DNA of 64,000 nt, from assembly GCA_023078685.1 (NCBI GenBank), contig JALGAS010000008.1:2294001-2358000 (forward strand), in the 5' to 3' direction. The stretch is from Neopestalotiopsis rosae. Its lineage: Eukaryota; Ascomycota; Sordariomycetes; Amphisphaeriales; Sporocadaceae. The notes under the pieces are model-generated. The model saw only the letters and a program-made list of their open reading frames with translations, had not been told where the DNA came from and did no database searches. Below are positions 11,996 to 21,431 of the stretch, piece after piece (positions within the stretch are counted from its first letter, which is position 1; every line of letters begins with the position of its first letter). Both the position numbers and the translations under genes were made by a program.

Positions 11996-14900
11996 TGTCC
12001 CTTGGCCAGCGGGCTGAGGAAGGGCGCGCAGAAACCGACGACATGTCTCCATCGCCGGGAGACGATGCGCAACCTCAACAGGAGACCAAACCTTCTGGTG
12101 GACTTGCCAGCGTTCTCAAGACCCTGACTGGTGGTGTCAAATCTTCGAAATCGACCGCAAAGACCCAAGATTTGCCAACGAGCACCAATCTAGACGAGCG
12201 ACCGAGTCACTCGAGTACTTCGAATGGACTTCCACCGAACTTCATGGAAGCGCTCGAGCAGCTGCGAGGAGGATCATCCTTCAGTGAGCGAGTTGCAGCT
12301 GCTCAATTACTCCGCCTAGCCGTCATTGATTACCCGTTAAACCCAGTTCTGGATGTATGGTACGCTGCCAAGGATATGGTCGACCCTGGAAACCCTGGAA
12401 CTGCACGTGTCGCCGGATGGGAGCTTCTAGCCGCCTGCGTTAAACACGCTTCGTCTACAGATCTTGAGCGCAAGGAATATTTCATGACCATCACTGCGCT
12501 GGCCAATCCAGACGACTTTAGATTGCAGCTGAAGGCGCTCATCGAACTCACCAACCACGGACGAAATCTCTCGGGTTTCGAGTATGAAGTCTATCCGCTC
12601 GTGACGAATTGGTTGGAGATGAGGTTCGACGCCGCGAAGATGGCCAGGAAGCAAGCGTCCCGCACCAAGGGGAAGGGAAATGCACCTCAAGAAGATCTCG
12701 ACTTTGCCAACTTGTTCGCCTATGTCATGGACTTGATCAAATTCAACTTCAGCGTTATGAGCGACGAGGCTGCGCAGGCACTGATTGACGCATTGATTAG
12801 CATCTGCCTCAACACGAGTGGCACGGATGACTTGCGAGCCTGCATCGATGTGATGGGCGCCATTATAACATTTGGAGCCATTCCCAACGGCAAGCTCAAG
12901 GACTGTGTGCAGGTGCTCAGCTCAGTCTATTGCTTGGTGACCACTCTACAAAAGGAGGCCTGGCATGCGCTGAGCATGCTCTGCCGTTCTCACTATGGTC
13001 ATGCTGTAGTGAGAATACTGCTAAACGCACTAAGAGAGACTGATAACGACACGGAACAGTCCAAAGAAGGTACCAGAAACATACGAGGCGCTCTAGCAGT
13101 GCTCCAGAAGCTTGTTTCAAAGAGCACAGAGAAGGGTTACCCCCCTGTCGCCTATGGCCTGCTTGTCGACGGACTGGCTACCGTAATCAACTCGATAACG
13201 GCTTGGAAAATACATCTCGACGTTCTCCGACTGATTAACGCACTATTTGATGGCCCGAAAAGTCAGATGAACCCCATGATTGTTGACGAAGACTGGACCG
13301 CCATGTTTGATGTTGCAAATACGTGCGTCAAAACACATCTTTCATCCACGACAAACGAGGAAGTGGTCAGCTCTTCGAGTTCCAGTGAAAGCTCGGACTC
13401 TGTACAGGCCACAATGGGGAAAGAAGTTGCTACACTCATATCGTTTCTCGAGACAGTCCTGGTCGCGCAGGCTAGCGCGCTGCTGCAGAGACAGAGCTGC
13501 ATCATTTTCTTTAGCAAGATCAACAAGATTTTGCCCGACTCGGCCGCGACTTTGGTTCTGGACTATTTCAAGGAGTTTAGGTGCTGCTATCCGTCCGATC
13601 TCGACTGGGAAGAAAATCTACGGCTTGTGCTGGATGTTTTGTTTGCTAATCGCACAAGATCTTCTCAACTTCGAGTGCAGGCCTTGCGCGTTGTTACCGA
13701 GGTGTACGACATGGTTGAGCTGGTGAATGATCAGCTCGAGCCCGACTTTGTCCCAAAGCTGGTTAAGAGTATACTTAGGGACGTAGCCGAGGAAAGCGAT
13801 ATCGATGTTCTGCAAGACATTGTTTCCTTTACTGTCGGCATCGCCGTCAGCGGAGATCACCCATTGTTTCACTACATCGTAGATACATTGTGGGGGATCT
13901 TGACTGTTGACCGATTGCGAACGCCATCCGTACCTGCAAGCACACCGCCTGGAGAGGCCGCTCACATGGAACAAGCAGTTACGCAAAGTCCATCTGATGT
14001 CGTTGCAAAGGGCTACGTGCGAATATTTGTACACGTGATGCACACGGATACGATCAAGGCAATCCGAGTGTTCAGTTTACTGGTCTCCATGGTCAAATCT
14101 AATTCGACTCAATCTGACGCACGCCTGACTGCGATGAAGCTTCTCTTCCGTCTCAGAGCCGACTGGGCCAACCGTGTATACGTTACAACATTTACTGAAA
14201 CCGAACACCTAGCCGCCTCACTGTATCGGACTGAGGAATCGTTGAACAAGAGACTAGCCGAGGAAGCAGCTCAACCAGTACGATTATCCCGAGGCGAGGC
14301 AGGCTCCGGCCGCGGACCTAGGGGCGTATCCGTTGGTCATGGCCAAGCTCAAGACAGAATCATCGCCGAGAGGGGCTCTATTGCCCGTGCAAGCATGAGA
14401 GGTTTTGCCCCAGGATATCAGCAGCTTTGGTCAGCTTCAGACCTAGACGTCTTACCCGATCGTGCATCACGCCTGGCCAGCTCTGTCTTGTCTTCTGTGC
14501 AGAAGTCAGAACGCATCCCGGATGTTACTACTGAAGAGCTCACTTCGGAAGCTGCCGAGGCATTGGCGTCCATTCCAGAGGATACAGAAAAGAAGGGTCA
14601 AACTCAATTAGCAGCTCTTCCCACATCCGAATGGCTAGACGCAATCATAAGCCTATTACAAGGCTGTGACTGGGAAGTTCAAAGCTACATTTTGGTGTAT
14701 TTGCCCTCTCAACTCAGTAATCATGCACTCTTCAAGGGTGCCATTGATCAGATACAAGAGCTCCGGCGCGTCGTCTGTGAGCTTTTCAGAACAAATGGAT
14801 TTCGCGAACCTCCCAGCGCCACAGGTTTGCGACGTGCTGACGTTGCGATCTGTCTATTCCACGCTCTCACCATGATCCTCAGTTACCATCAACATTTCCA

Positions 14901-16881
14901 GAAGACCGAAGAGGATGAGATTGTCGCTACCTTTGTGCGAGGTATAGCCGCCTATGAGCGTACTGCGAAGTGCTGCATCCACGCTCTGTCTATATGCTGT
15001 TATGAACTGCCCCTATCAACAAGCAAGGCTTTGGTGACGGTTCTCCAGAAGATGTCACAAATCATCACTCAACCGTCGATTGCTATGCACATCCTCGAGT
15101 TTCTTGCTTGTTTGGCACGGCGCCCTTCCCTATACAGCAACTTCCGGGAGGACGAGTACCGCATTGTTTTTGGTATATGCTTTCGCTACTTGCAATACGT
15201 CAGGGACAAGAAGCGATCGTCCCGCGTGGGTAGTATTGCGAGCGACCATCAAGCCATGTTGCCCGGCCTCCATGGCAGTCAAACGCACCCGAGTGCTTCC
15301 GACGACCTTCCCCAGTATGTGTATGCCTTGGCCTACCATGTCATCACCTTCTGGTTCTTGGCCTTGAAGCTACCCGACCGGGCAAAACACGTAGGGTGGA
15401 TTGTCAAGAGTCTCTTTACAGATGTGGACGGGTCGGAAGTCACTGAGGAGCAAGCGCAAGTTACAGTCGACTTCATGCAAAGAGTGACGTATGCCAACGT
15501 TGGCGAGTCGGCCGACGATCCACTATTCACGCCCGAACGATACGGTGAGATCGTCCGCAGGCGGTGGCTTATAGGCAATAGTGTCTTCACTGTTGAGCAA
15601 GCTACAAGTAGTGGGTGGGCCCAAATCACAAAACGGCAGCCCTCTGGAACATCATCCTATATGATTCGAGAAACTCTTCTTCAACCTCCAGCTCATCAGG
15701 AGCACACTACCAACGAAATGATGGGTGCTGATGGCCACCGTGAGCCCAGCGACAATGTTCTTCCCAGCCACTTGCTTGTTCAAGTGCTTTCCGCATTGCC
15801 CCAATGCACTGACCAAGCACGGCCAATACCTTTGCCAGACGATGATTCAGTCAACCGAGCTCTGAGAATGTTTGACCATAGCTCCACCGTTGATGGCCAC
15901 AAAGTCGGCATTATCTACATTGGCGAAGATCAAACCGACGAGGTCGATATATTGGCTAATGTTTCTGGAAGTCGAGAGTACGTCGAGTTTCTCAACGGCA
16001 TAGGCACATTAACCAAGCTGAAAGGCGCTACATTCAACACCCAGGGCTTGGATCGGCAGTACGAGAGCGATGGTGAGTTTGCCATCTGCTGGAGAGATCG
16101 GGTCACCGAGCTTGTCTTTCACGTCACCACACAGATGCCAACCAACTTGGAACGGGATCCGCAGTGTGCTCTCAAGAAACGCCATATTGGAAATGACTTT
16201 GTAAACATCATCTTCAACGATTCGGGATTGCCATTCAAATTTGATACATTCCCGTCTGATTTCAACTTTGTCAACATCGTCATCACTCCCGAATCACGAG
16301 CTTCGTTCGTCGCTACTAGGCAGAGGGCACCGATGGGCGTGAGAGAGTCATTTTACAATGTTCAAGTCATGAGCAAGCCCGGATTTCCGGAGATTTCTCC
16401 TGCCTCGGATATGAAAATCGTCAGTCTCAAAGCGCTGCCCGATTTCATTCGTCTGATTGCGCTCAATGCGTCAGTCTTCTCCTTGGTGTGGGCCAATCGC
16501 GAAGGCGGCGAACACATCTCATCTTGGCGCCACCGCCTCAGAGAGATTCTACGACTGCGAGAACGATATGCGCCCAAGGGCGCCGGTCATAGTCATGGGC
16601 CTTCACCATCGCCACCAGGCACAGCTTTCAGTGGCGGAGCTTTAGCAAACGCGCTCAACGTTCATGGGGATCTTGGCCGCCCAGGAAGTACAGTGCGTGA
16701 TAGTTTCAGCAGCTTGCGACGATCCTCGGTTGCTACGTTCTTCTCGAATACTAGCGAGCAAAATACCCACTCCCACAGGTCTTCCATCTTGTCGACAGCT
16801 CCTACTGAGACTACGGAGGTCGTGCACCCAAATAATTGCGATACTGTTGTGGACAAGCTCGACTTCTCGAAATGGGCTTGA
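11980..16881 (+). CDS. tsc2: Tuberin homologue TSC2, Rap/Ran-GAP domain protein
   Basis: This is a single uninterrupted exon of 1633 aa, unlike its intron-rich neighbours. Tuberin is the GTPase-activating subunit of the TSC complex, which switches off the GTPase Rheb and so restrains TORC1 on the vacuole. Residues ~70-800 are helical tuberin N-terminal repeats. A Ser-rich spacer lies near 475, and a low-complexity Arg/Gly segment near residues 765-800. The C-terminal GAP domain spans roughly 1280-1490, with HKVGIIYIGEDQ at its start and HIGNDFVNIIFND, whose Asn1405 is the expected catalytic Asn thumb. The tail ends in DKLDFSKWA. The ATG at 11980 gives the longest frame; Met22 (12043), which begins MSPSPGDD, may be the real start, since related proteins begin near there and a uORF overlaps the first ATG. 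Confidence 0.93.
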   Translation: MLRRIVSLGQRAEEGRAETDDMSPSPGDDAQPQQETKPSGGLASVLKTLTGGVKSSKSTAKTQDLPTSTNLDERPSHSSTSNGLPPNFMEALEQLRGGSSFSERVAAAQLLRLAVIDYPLNPVLDVWYAAKDMVDPGNPGTARVAGWELLAACVKHASSTDLERKEYFMTITALANPDDFRLQLKALIELTNHGRNLSGFEYEVYPLVTNWLEMRFDAAKMARKQASRTKGKGNAPQEDLDFANLFAYVMDLIKFNFSVMSDEAAQALIDALISICLNTSGTDDLRACIDVMGAIITFGAIPNGKLKDCVQVLSSVYCLVTTLQKEAWHALSMLCRSHYGHAVVRILLNALRETDNDTEQSKEGTRNIRGALAVLQKLVSKSTEKGYPPVAYGLLVDGLATVINSITAWKIHLDVLRLINALFDGPKSQMNPMIVDEDWTAMFDVANTCVKTHLSSTTNEEVVSSSSSSESSDSVQATMGKEVATLISFLETVLVAQASALLQRQSCIIFFSKINKILPDSAATLVLDYFKEFRCCYPSDLDWEENLRLVLDVLFANRTRSSQLRVQALRVVTEVYDMVELVNDQLEPDFVPKLVKSILRDVAEESDIDVLQDIVSFTVGIAVSGDHPLFHYIVDTLWGILTVDRLRTPSVPASTPPGEAAHMEQAVTQSPSDVVAKGYVRIFVHVMHTDTIKAIRVFSLLVSMVKSNSTQSDARLTAMKLLFRLRADWANRVYVTTFTETEHLAASLYRTEESLNKRLAEEAAQPVRLSRGEAGSGRGPRGVSVGHGQAQDRIIAERGSIARASMRGFAPGYQQLWSASDLDVLPDRASRLASSVLSSVQKSERIPDVTTEELTSEAAEALASIPEDTEKKGQTQLAALPTSEWLDAIISLLQGCDWEVQSYILVYLPSQLSNHALFKGAIDQIQELRRVVCELFRTNGFREPPSATGLRRADVAICLFHALTMILSYHQHFQKTEEDEIVATFVRGIAAYERTAKCCIHALSICCYELPLSTSKALVTVLQKMSQIITQPSIAMHILEFLACLARRPSLYSNFREDEYRIVFGICFRYLQYVRDKKRSSRVGSIASDHQAMLPGLHGSQTHPSASDDLPQYVYALAYHVITFWFLALKLPDRAKHVGWIVKSLFTDVDGSEVTEEQAQVTVDFMQRVTYANVGESADDPLFTPERYGEIVRRRWLIGNSVFTVEQATSSGWAQITKRQPSGTSSYMIRETLLQPPAHQEHTTNEMMGADGHREPSDNVLPSHLLVQVLSALPQCTDQARPIPLPDDDSVNRALRMFDHSSTVDGHKVGIIYIGEDQTDEVDILANVSGSREYVEFLNGIGTLTKLKGATFNTQGLDRQYESDGEFAICWRDRVTELVFHVTTQMPTNLERDPQCALKKRHIGNDFVNIIFNDSGLPFKFDTFPSDFNFVNIVITPESRASFVATRQRAPMGVRESFYNVQVMSKPGFPEISPASDMKIVSLKALPDFIRLIALNASVFSLVWANREGGEHISSWRHRLREILRLRERYAPKGAGHSHGPSPSPPGTAFSGGALANALNVHGDLGRPGSTVRDSFSSLRRSSVATFFSNTSEQNTHSHRSSILSTAPTETTEVVHPNNCDTVVDKLDFSKWA

Positions 16882-18364
16882 TCTTCCTTTTGCCGTTCAT
16901 GTCGTCCCGGAAGCGATAATCACATCTTCACGATTCCAATTAATGCCGCCATGCATGATGAGCGAAGGAGGAATGCGTTTTCCAGTTTATCGCATATGCG
17001 TAGGCGTCCGAAATGGTGAGGAATTATGGCGTTTGAATACGGAGGATACCACAAAAGTTACTGCTTTTCATTGTTTGATTTATCTGAAGCCAAGCGAGTT
17101 TCTCAATTTGTGCTCTTGGCATTTGTTTGCGATACAGGCGTGTATGCATGTCAGCAGGATCGCCCAGTATCACATGAGCTGTGACCCTTTGCATACAGTC
17201 AGCTTGGCCGCAGGCAGACGTATATGCGCAAGGAGTCAGAGGGGAGCCACTGCATAAATGTGCATTCTATTGATCGCCTCCATATTGAGGCTCAACTCTG
17301 TACACATTCATGTTATGTTTTTGAGCGTCTAGTATATAAGGTGGAGAGGAGAAAATTTCACCGCCTTCCACGTAGATACATAACATGGGCAAACCGAACG
17401 GAAATCCTTCGGCTGCTGTTAATTGACTGGTATCGACGATGATGTGAGCAATTGTTCAGTATTGGTTGTCATGTGATAATTTCAAGCGATTGGATGTAGT
17501 CAGTTCATTAGGCTACCGAGAGTCGGAGTTGCCCGTTTCAGTGAACGAACCAGCGAAAGCAACATATTCGACATGGATGATGTATAGAATAACATCGGGG
17601 TTGCGATTCCTGGACAAGCAAGCGCCAATCAACACACGGTCGATTTGGGCGGGAAATAGGTCCCAGTTGGAAAATGATATCAGGACTTTTCCCCTCTTCC
17701 CTTTTTCTTCTTGCGTTTCCGGGGCAGGCAAGAGGAGAGATAGGGCAGGCAAAGCTGCTATGTAGGATAATACAAGCGGTGTAACAGGCGAAACCAATGT
17801 CCGCCCGTCCAAAGCTTTATATACGAATCGTGCGTCGTGGGGTGTTTTTTTCAAACTGAGGTCGCCGAGGTTTGGACATTAGTTTTTCTTGCTCGCTTCC
17901 CATCTGAGCTCCAGGGAGGGGGAGCTATTGCTTTCGGTCTCATTGGGTTACACCAAAGAAAAAGGAAGAAAAAAACGTCTTTTCGAGTTTAGAATGCAGG
18001 TTGAAAATAATCATACTGCCAAGACGTCTGTACATTGCCAAAAAAAAACATCCCAATATAATGCGAAGAATGCCTTGTTACTGGATAATAATTGGAGTTT
18101 ACTGATTCGTCAGGCTCACCCGATTTCCTTCAATGAAATGCTGTTTACCAATGGTTGGATAATATTGTCCAAAGTGCACAACTTCAGTCTCTTGCCAGAG
18201 CATATGCAACATGGCATGGCAAGGCGTTCAACAATGCGCAAGGACTCCATGATAAAGAAAAGAAAGAAGATGAGATACCCGTCTTTCCCCCATCGAGTAT
18301 TTCCCCACGACAGGCGTACCCTGGGCAACACGCCCCGGTCATGCGAGCTTCGTATACACTCTCT

Positions 18365-18402
18365 CACACACACTTGTGTTACATACGCGGGTGTGTGTGT
18401 GT
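18365..18402. repeat. CA/GT inverted simple repeat
   Basis: CACACACAC at 18365-18373 is followed about 17 bases later by a GT run at 18391-18402. The arms are complementary and could form a short hairpin. The repeat lies just upstream of the poly-C tract in a gene-free region. Confidence 0.6.
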
Positions 18403-18462
18403 CTTGATGGAAATTTTAATTGCGTGGGTTGAGCTGCAGTGGCCTTTTGATGTTGCATTACT

Positions 18463-18491
<29 letters not shown>
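18463..18491 (+). repeat. Uninterrupted poly-C tract of 29 bases
   Basis: Twenty-nine consecutive C residues are read directly in the sequence. The opposite strand is a G29 run with strong potential for G-quadruplexes, and the C strand for an i-motif. Length could be inflated or reduced by sequencing or polymerase slippage. Confidence 0.9.
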
Positions 18492-18493
<2 letters not shown>

Positions 18494-19751
18494 CTTTCTC
18501 GTCCACGAGACCATACGAGACTTTGAAAGATTCGTGCTCGTAGTCTCGCTTGAGAGATCGAGTGCCGAGGAGGCCAAGCGCCTTTTGCAGAGTTTCTTCG
18601 CTTACTGCCTTGCCCCTTGTTGTAAGCGCGTATTCGCGATTGTTGTCGCTCGCTTATCTTCCTTCCCGTTAGGCTAGGCACATAAATCAATGCGAATCAT
18701 CAAGCATCGATTCCTTTCGCATTGTCAGATAGATATTTGAAATTCAAAAACTCTCCAGGTCAGCGGCAAGGAGGAGCCGCGAGTTGGTGTAGGAGAAACC
18801 ACAAGATCATCAGTGTCGGAACGAGTGAAGGACAAAACAATAACAGGAGACGGTGTGAGCAGCGGATAGTGCCTAGCGTCTATAAGGCTTAACTCGTCCA
18901 ATTTGTTCAGAGTGTCGCTTCTGGATAATAACTCCAGAACCGGCAATAAAATAATAAGCGCGTACTTTCTAACGAATCCCACTGGCTACGAAGAAAACCT
19001 CCCGGTGTATATGACGATACTGGCGCGCAACAAAGTCGTGTAACCGATATTGCCTGTCGTACAAAGGTCATCTCGGCATGGTGGGTGCAGTCCAAATTAT
19101 CCTTGTCGCAAAGGGCACCATACCAGCCATCGCTCGGGTTACACAGATATGCATGATCTTGGAAAGAGTAAGGTGATCAGGCTACGGTCGTCAGACGTGC
19201 TAGCGTCGAGCCTGGCACTGGCCTTGATTCTTTCAAAGTGATGCGGGCGTTGTTCCATCTAAGCCGACTGTTTACTGATCATGAGAGATGGATTGACGAT
19301 GCTTGCATATTTTTTATCTGCAGTAATACCTCTCATCAGCTAGGCATACACAAGGTCCTCTGCCTAAAAGCCCTCTTCTCTTTCTGTTCCGCTTGGCATC
19401 ATGTCTGTGATTTGGCAATCGAACCGAGCTCGGTCACAAGTCAGGGATAACTTGGTCGACTTCAGGTATTCGCTAGCTATCTGCCAGCAATATCCTTCGC
19501 TAATGGTGCCGACCTTTTTCCCCCCAACGGCTGTGGCCATTTTTCGGACTAGAGATTCCTCATTTGTAATGACGTACAAACGCTCTTCGCTTCCAATCAA
19601 GCAAGAGTTCGATGAGGTGTTCTTTCTAGTCGGCCAATGTCAAAGAATCTTTATGCGAAAGTAGACTGAAATACTCTAGTGAGCTGTTTGTTTCGACCGT
19701 AAAAGGGTTAGAGTGGAGTTGTACGACATCATTATGTTATGGCCGAGTATT

Positions 19752-21431
19752 TCACACTGGTTTCCAGGCTTCCTGGTAAGTCGCCCATTTTCGGAACCCT
19801 AGGTCTGTCAGTGCAAATCCCGGTAGTACCCAACCGTTAACTTACCCAAGTCTTCAAATCCTTGATCCCCACCTCTCATGCCGTCAAGAAAGACTTCTTG
19901 CATCCCGTAGCTATCGAGCTGCTCTATGCAAGTTCCGAGGAGTCTGATCATTATAGAATTCCGGTATCTTTGCACAGCAGGATTGTCCTCTGCTAGAATT
20001 AGTCTTGACAGTTTTGAAAGCAAATCAGTAGTGTTGTTACGTACCAGAAATGCAGATACAGGTAATTCCTCCAACAAGAGAACCCAGCGTACGTGGCCAT
20101 GGTATCTCGGTATCCGCGGTCGATCCTGAATTGGCCGTATAGGTCAAGGCCGCTGCCACTATCGTCTGTCCGTGGAGACTCAAAACGATATCGAGGGTGG
20201 AATCCTTGCTCCACTTGTATATCTCGAATAAGCCCATCGTCTCATTTCGCGACTCCTCGCGTCGTAGGAAGTCAAGCAGGTTCGGGAAATCGTCCGGTGT
20301 GCAAGTTCTGAATGTGTAACCCTCTGGGACTGAGCCCAACCCCCCGCTTGGCCAGTCATTTATTCTAAGAAGCCAGTCGCAGACTTCTTTGCCGCAGCCT
20401 GGGTTTCGAGAGTCGAGATCCCAGCCTCGCCTTTCGAGCCAATCTCTTGATGCCGACAATTCTTGAGGGATGCCGCATAACAGCCGCGGAAAAGTGCTTC
20501 CAAATTGCAATCTCTTCACCCCTCGTGTTTTTGTCAGCAGCCCCGTTGCATAGTTGTAAAGGCTAGACCCAATGCCGAGCCTACGATAAGTGGATTTCAC
20601 CAATACAATGGCGACAGATCCAACGAGGAAGTCCGGGTCGCTAAAAGCCCAAGTCGTGTAAGTTGCACAAAACCCAACAAGCTCACGAGTTTCTGGTTGC
20701 CTGACAATGTAGTGTCTGCCAAAACCATCTCGATCGAGGAGACTCTGTAAGGTGTAGCGATTGAAGTTGAACTGTTTGGGCAAGCACTCGTTCCAAAGGT
20801 CCACTATGGGCGAGACGTCGAATTGCGCGAGACTGTCAGGTAATGCTTCCACGGCCCATTTCTTCGGAGCCGCTGTCAGTTCTTGGAAACCTATGGGTCT
20901 TTCGATCGTTGCTGGCGTTTCGCCAAACAACACAGCAGCAGCTTCTTCAAGCTGGCCTGGCGCATAGCCAGGAAGCTGAATGATGGTCCCAAAATTATTC
21001 TCCTCAGATTCCGAATATTCTTCCTGGCAGGCCACAACTACCAAGGGTCGATACTCCGCCATGAGTTGTGCCATTCCTGCCATGCCGATTTGTGACATTT
21101 GTCCTGGAATTTCACTGCCAGCGATGACAAAGATGATCACCTTGGCTTTCTTGATGAATGTAGCGTGAACCTCTGTGATCCCCCGATTAGCAGTGTAGGG
21201 AACATGTCTGACCCAGGCATGCCTTGCAGCAAGTGCTCGTCCAAGTGGTTCGAATGGATCTGAGACGACACTGTCCCGAGCCAAAGGTGCGACTACTGGA
21301 GATAAGAGTATCAAAAGATCTCCCTCATTCAATACATTCATCAATGGAATGCATGACTGCAGGTCTCGTTTGAGAAAGACCTTCTGAGATCTTGGATGAG
21401 AGGCGGCCCGATGCACAAGATCAGATGCCAT
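19752..21431 (-). CDS. GNAT acetyltransferase with GH3 C-terminal-like region, no GH3 barrel
   Basis: Three exons (20045-21431, 19846-19992, 19752-19798) give 526 aa. Residues ~1-170 resemble the C-terminal domain that follows the catalytic barrel in fungal GH3 beta-N-acetylglucosaminidase-like proteins, with the marks LLILLSPVVAPL and EPLGRALAARH. Residues ~200-345 form a GNAT fold with the acetyl-CoA motif YRRLGIGSSLYNYA (283-290 core). Residues ~365-526 look like a second, degenerate GNAT unit ending LGFRKWATYQEAWKPV. The usual barrel with its catalytic residues is absent: the ATG at 21431 is preceded in frame by TAG, and no GH3 motif was found in the 2.5 kb upstream. Whether the protein acetylates amino sugars is inference. 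The second and third exon joins rest on phase and family likeness. Confidence 0.75.

Larger units (their letters stand above)
16882..19751. other. Convergent intergenic region with simple repeats
   Basis: This 2.9-kb stretch lies between the stops of TSC2 (+) and the GNAT gene (-). It contains a 29-base poly-C run, a CA/GT inverted repeat and an A-rich area around 17960-18050. The longest frame (about 17889-18407) has no domain and unnatural composition. No gene is supported. Confidence 0.55.

Noticed and set aside
17889..18407. 172-codon plus-strand frame
   Set aside because: Opens without an ATG, has no domain, unnatural composition, and lies in a convergent spacer with simple repeats.
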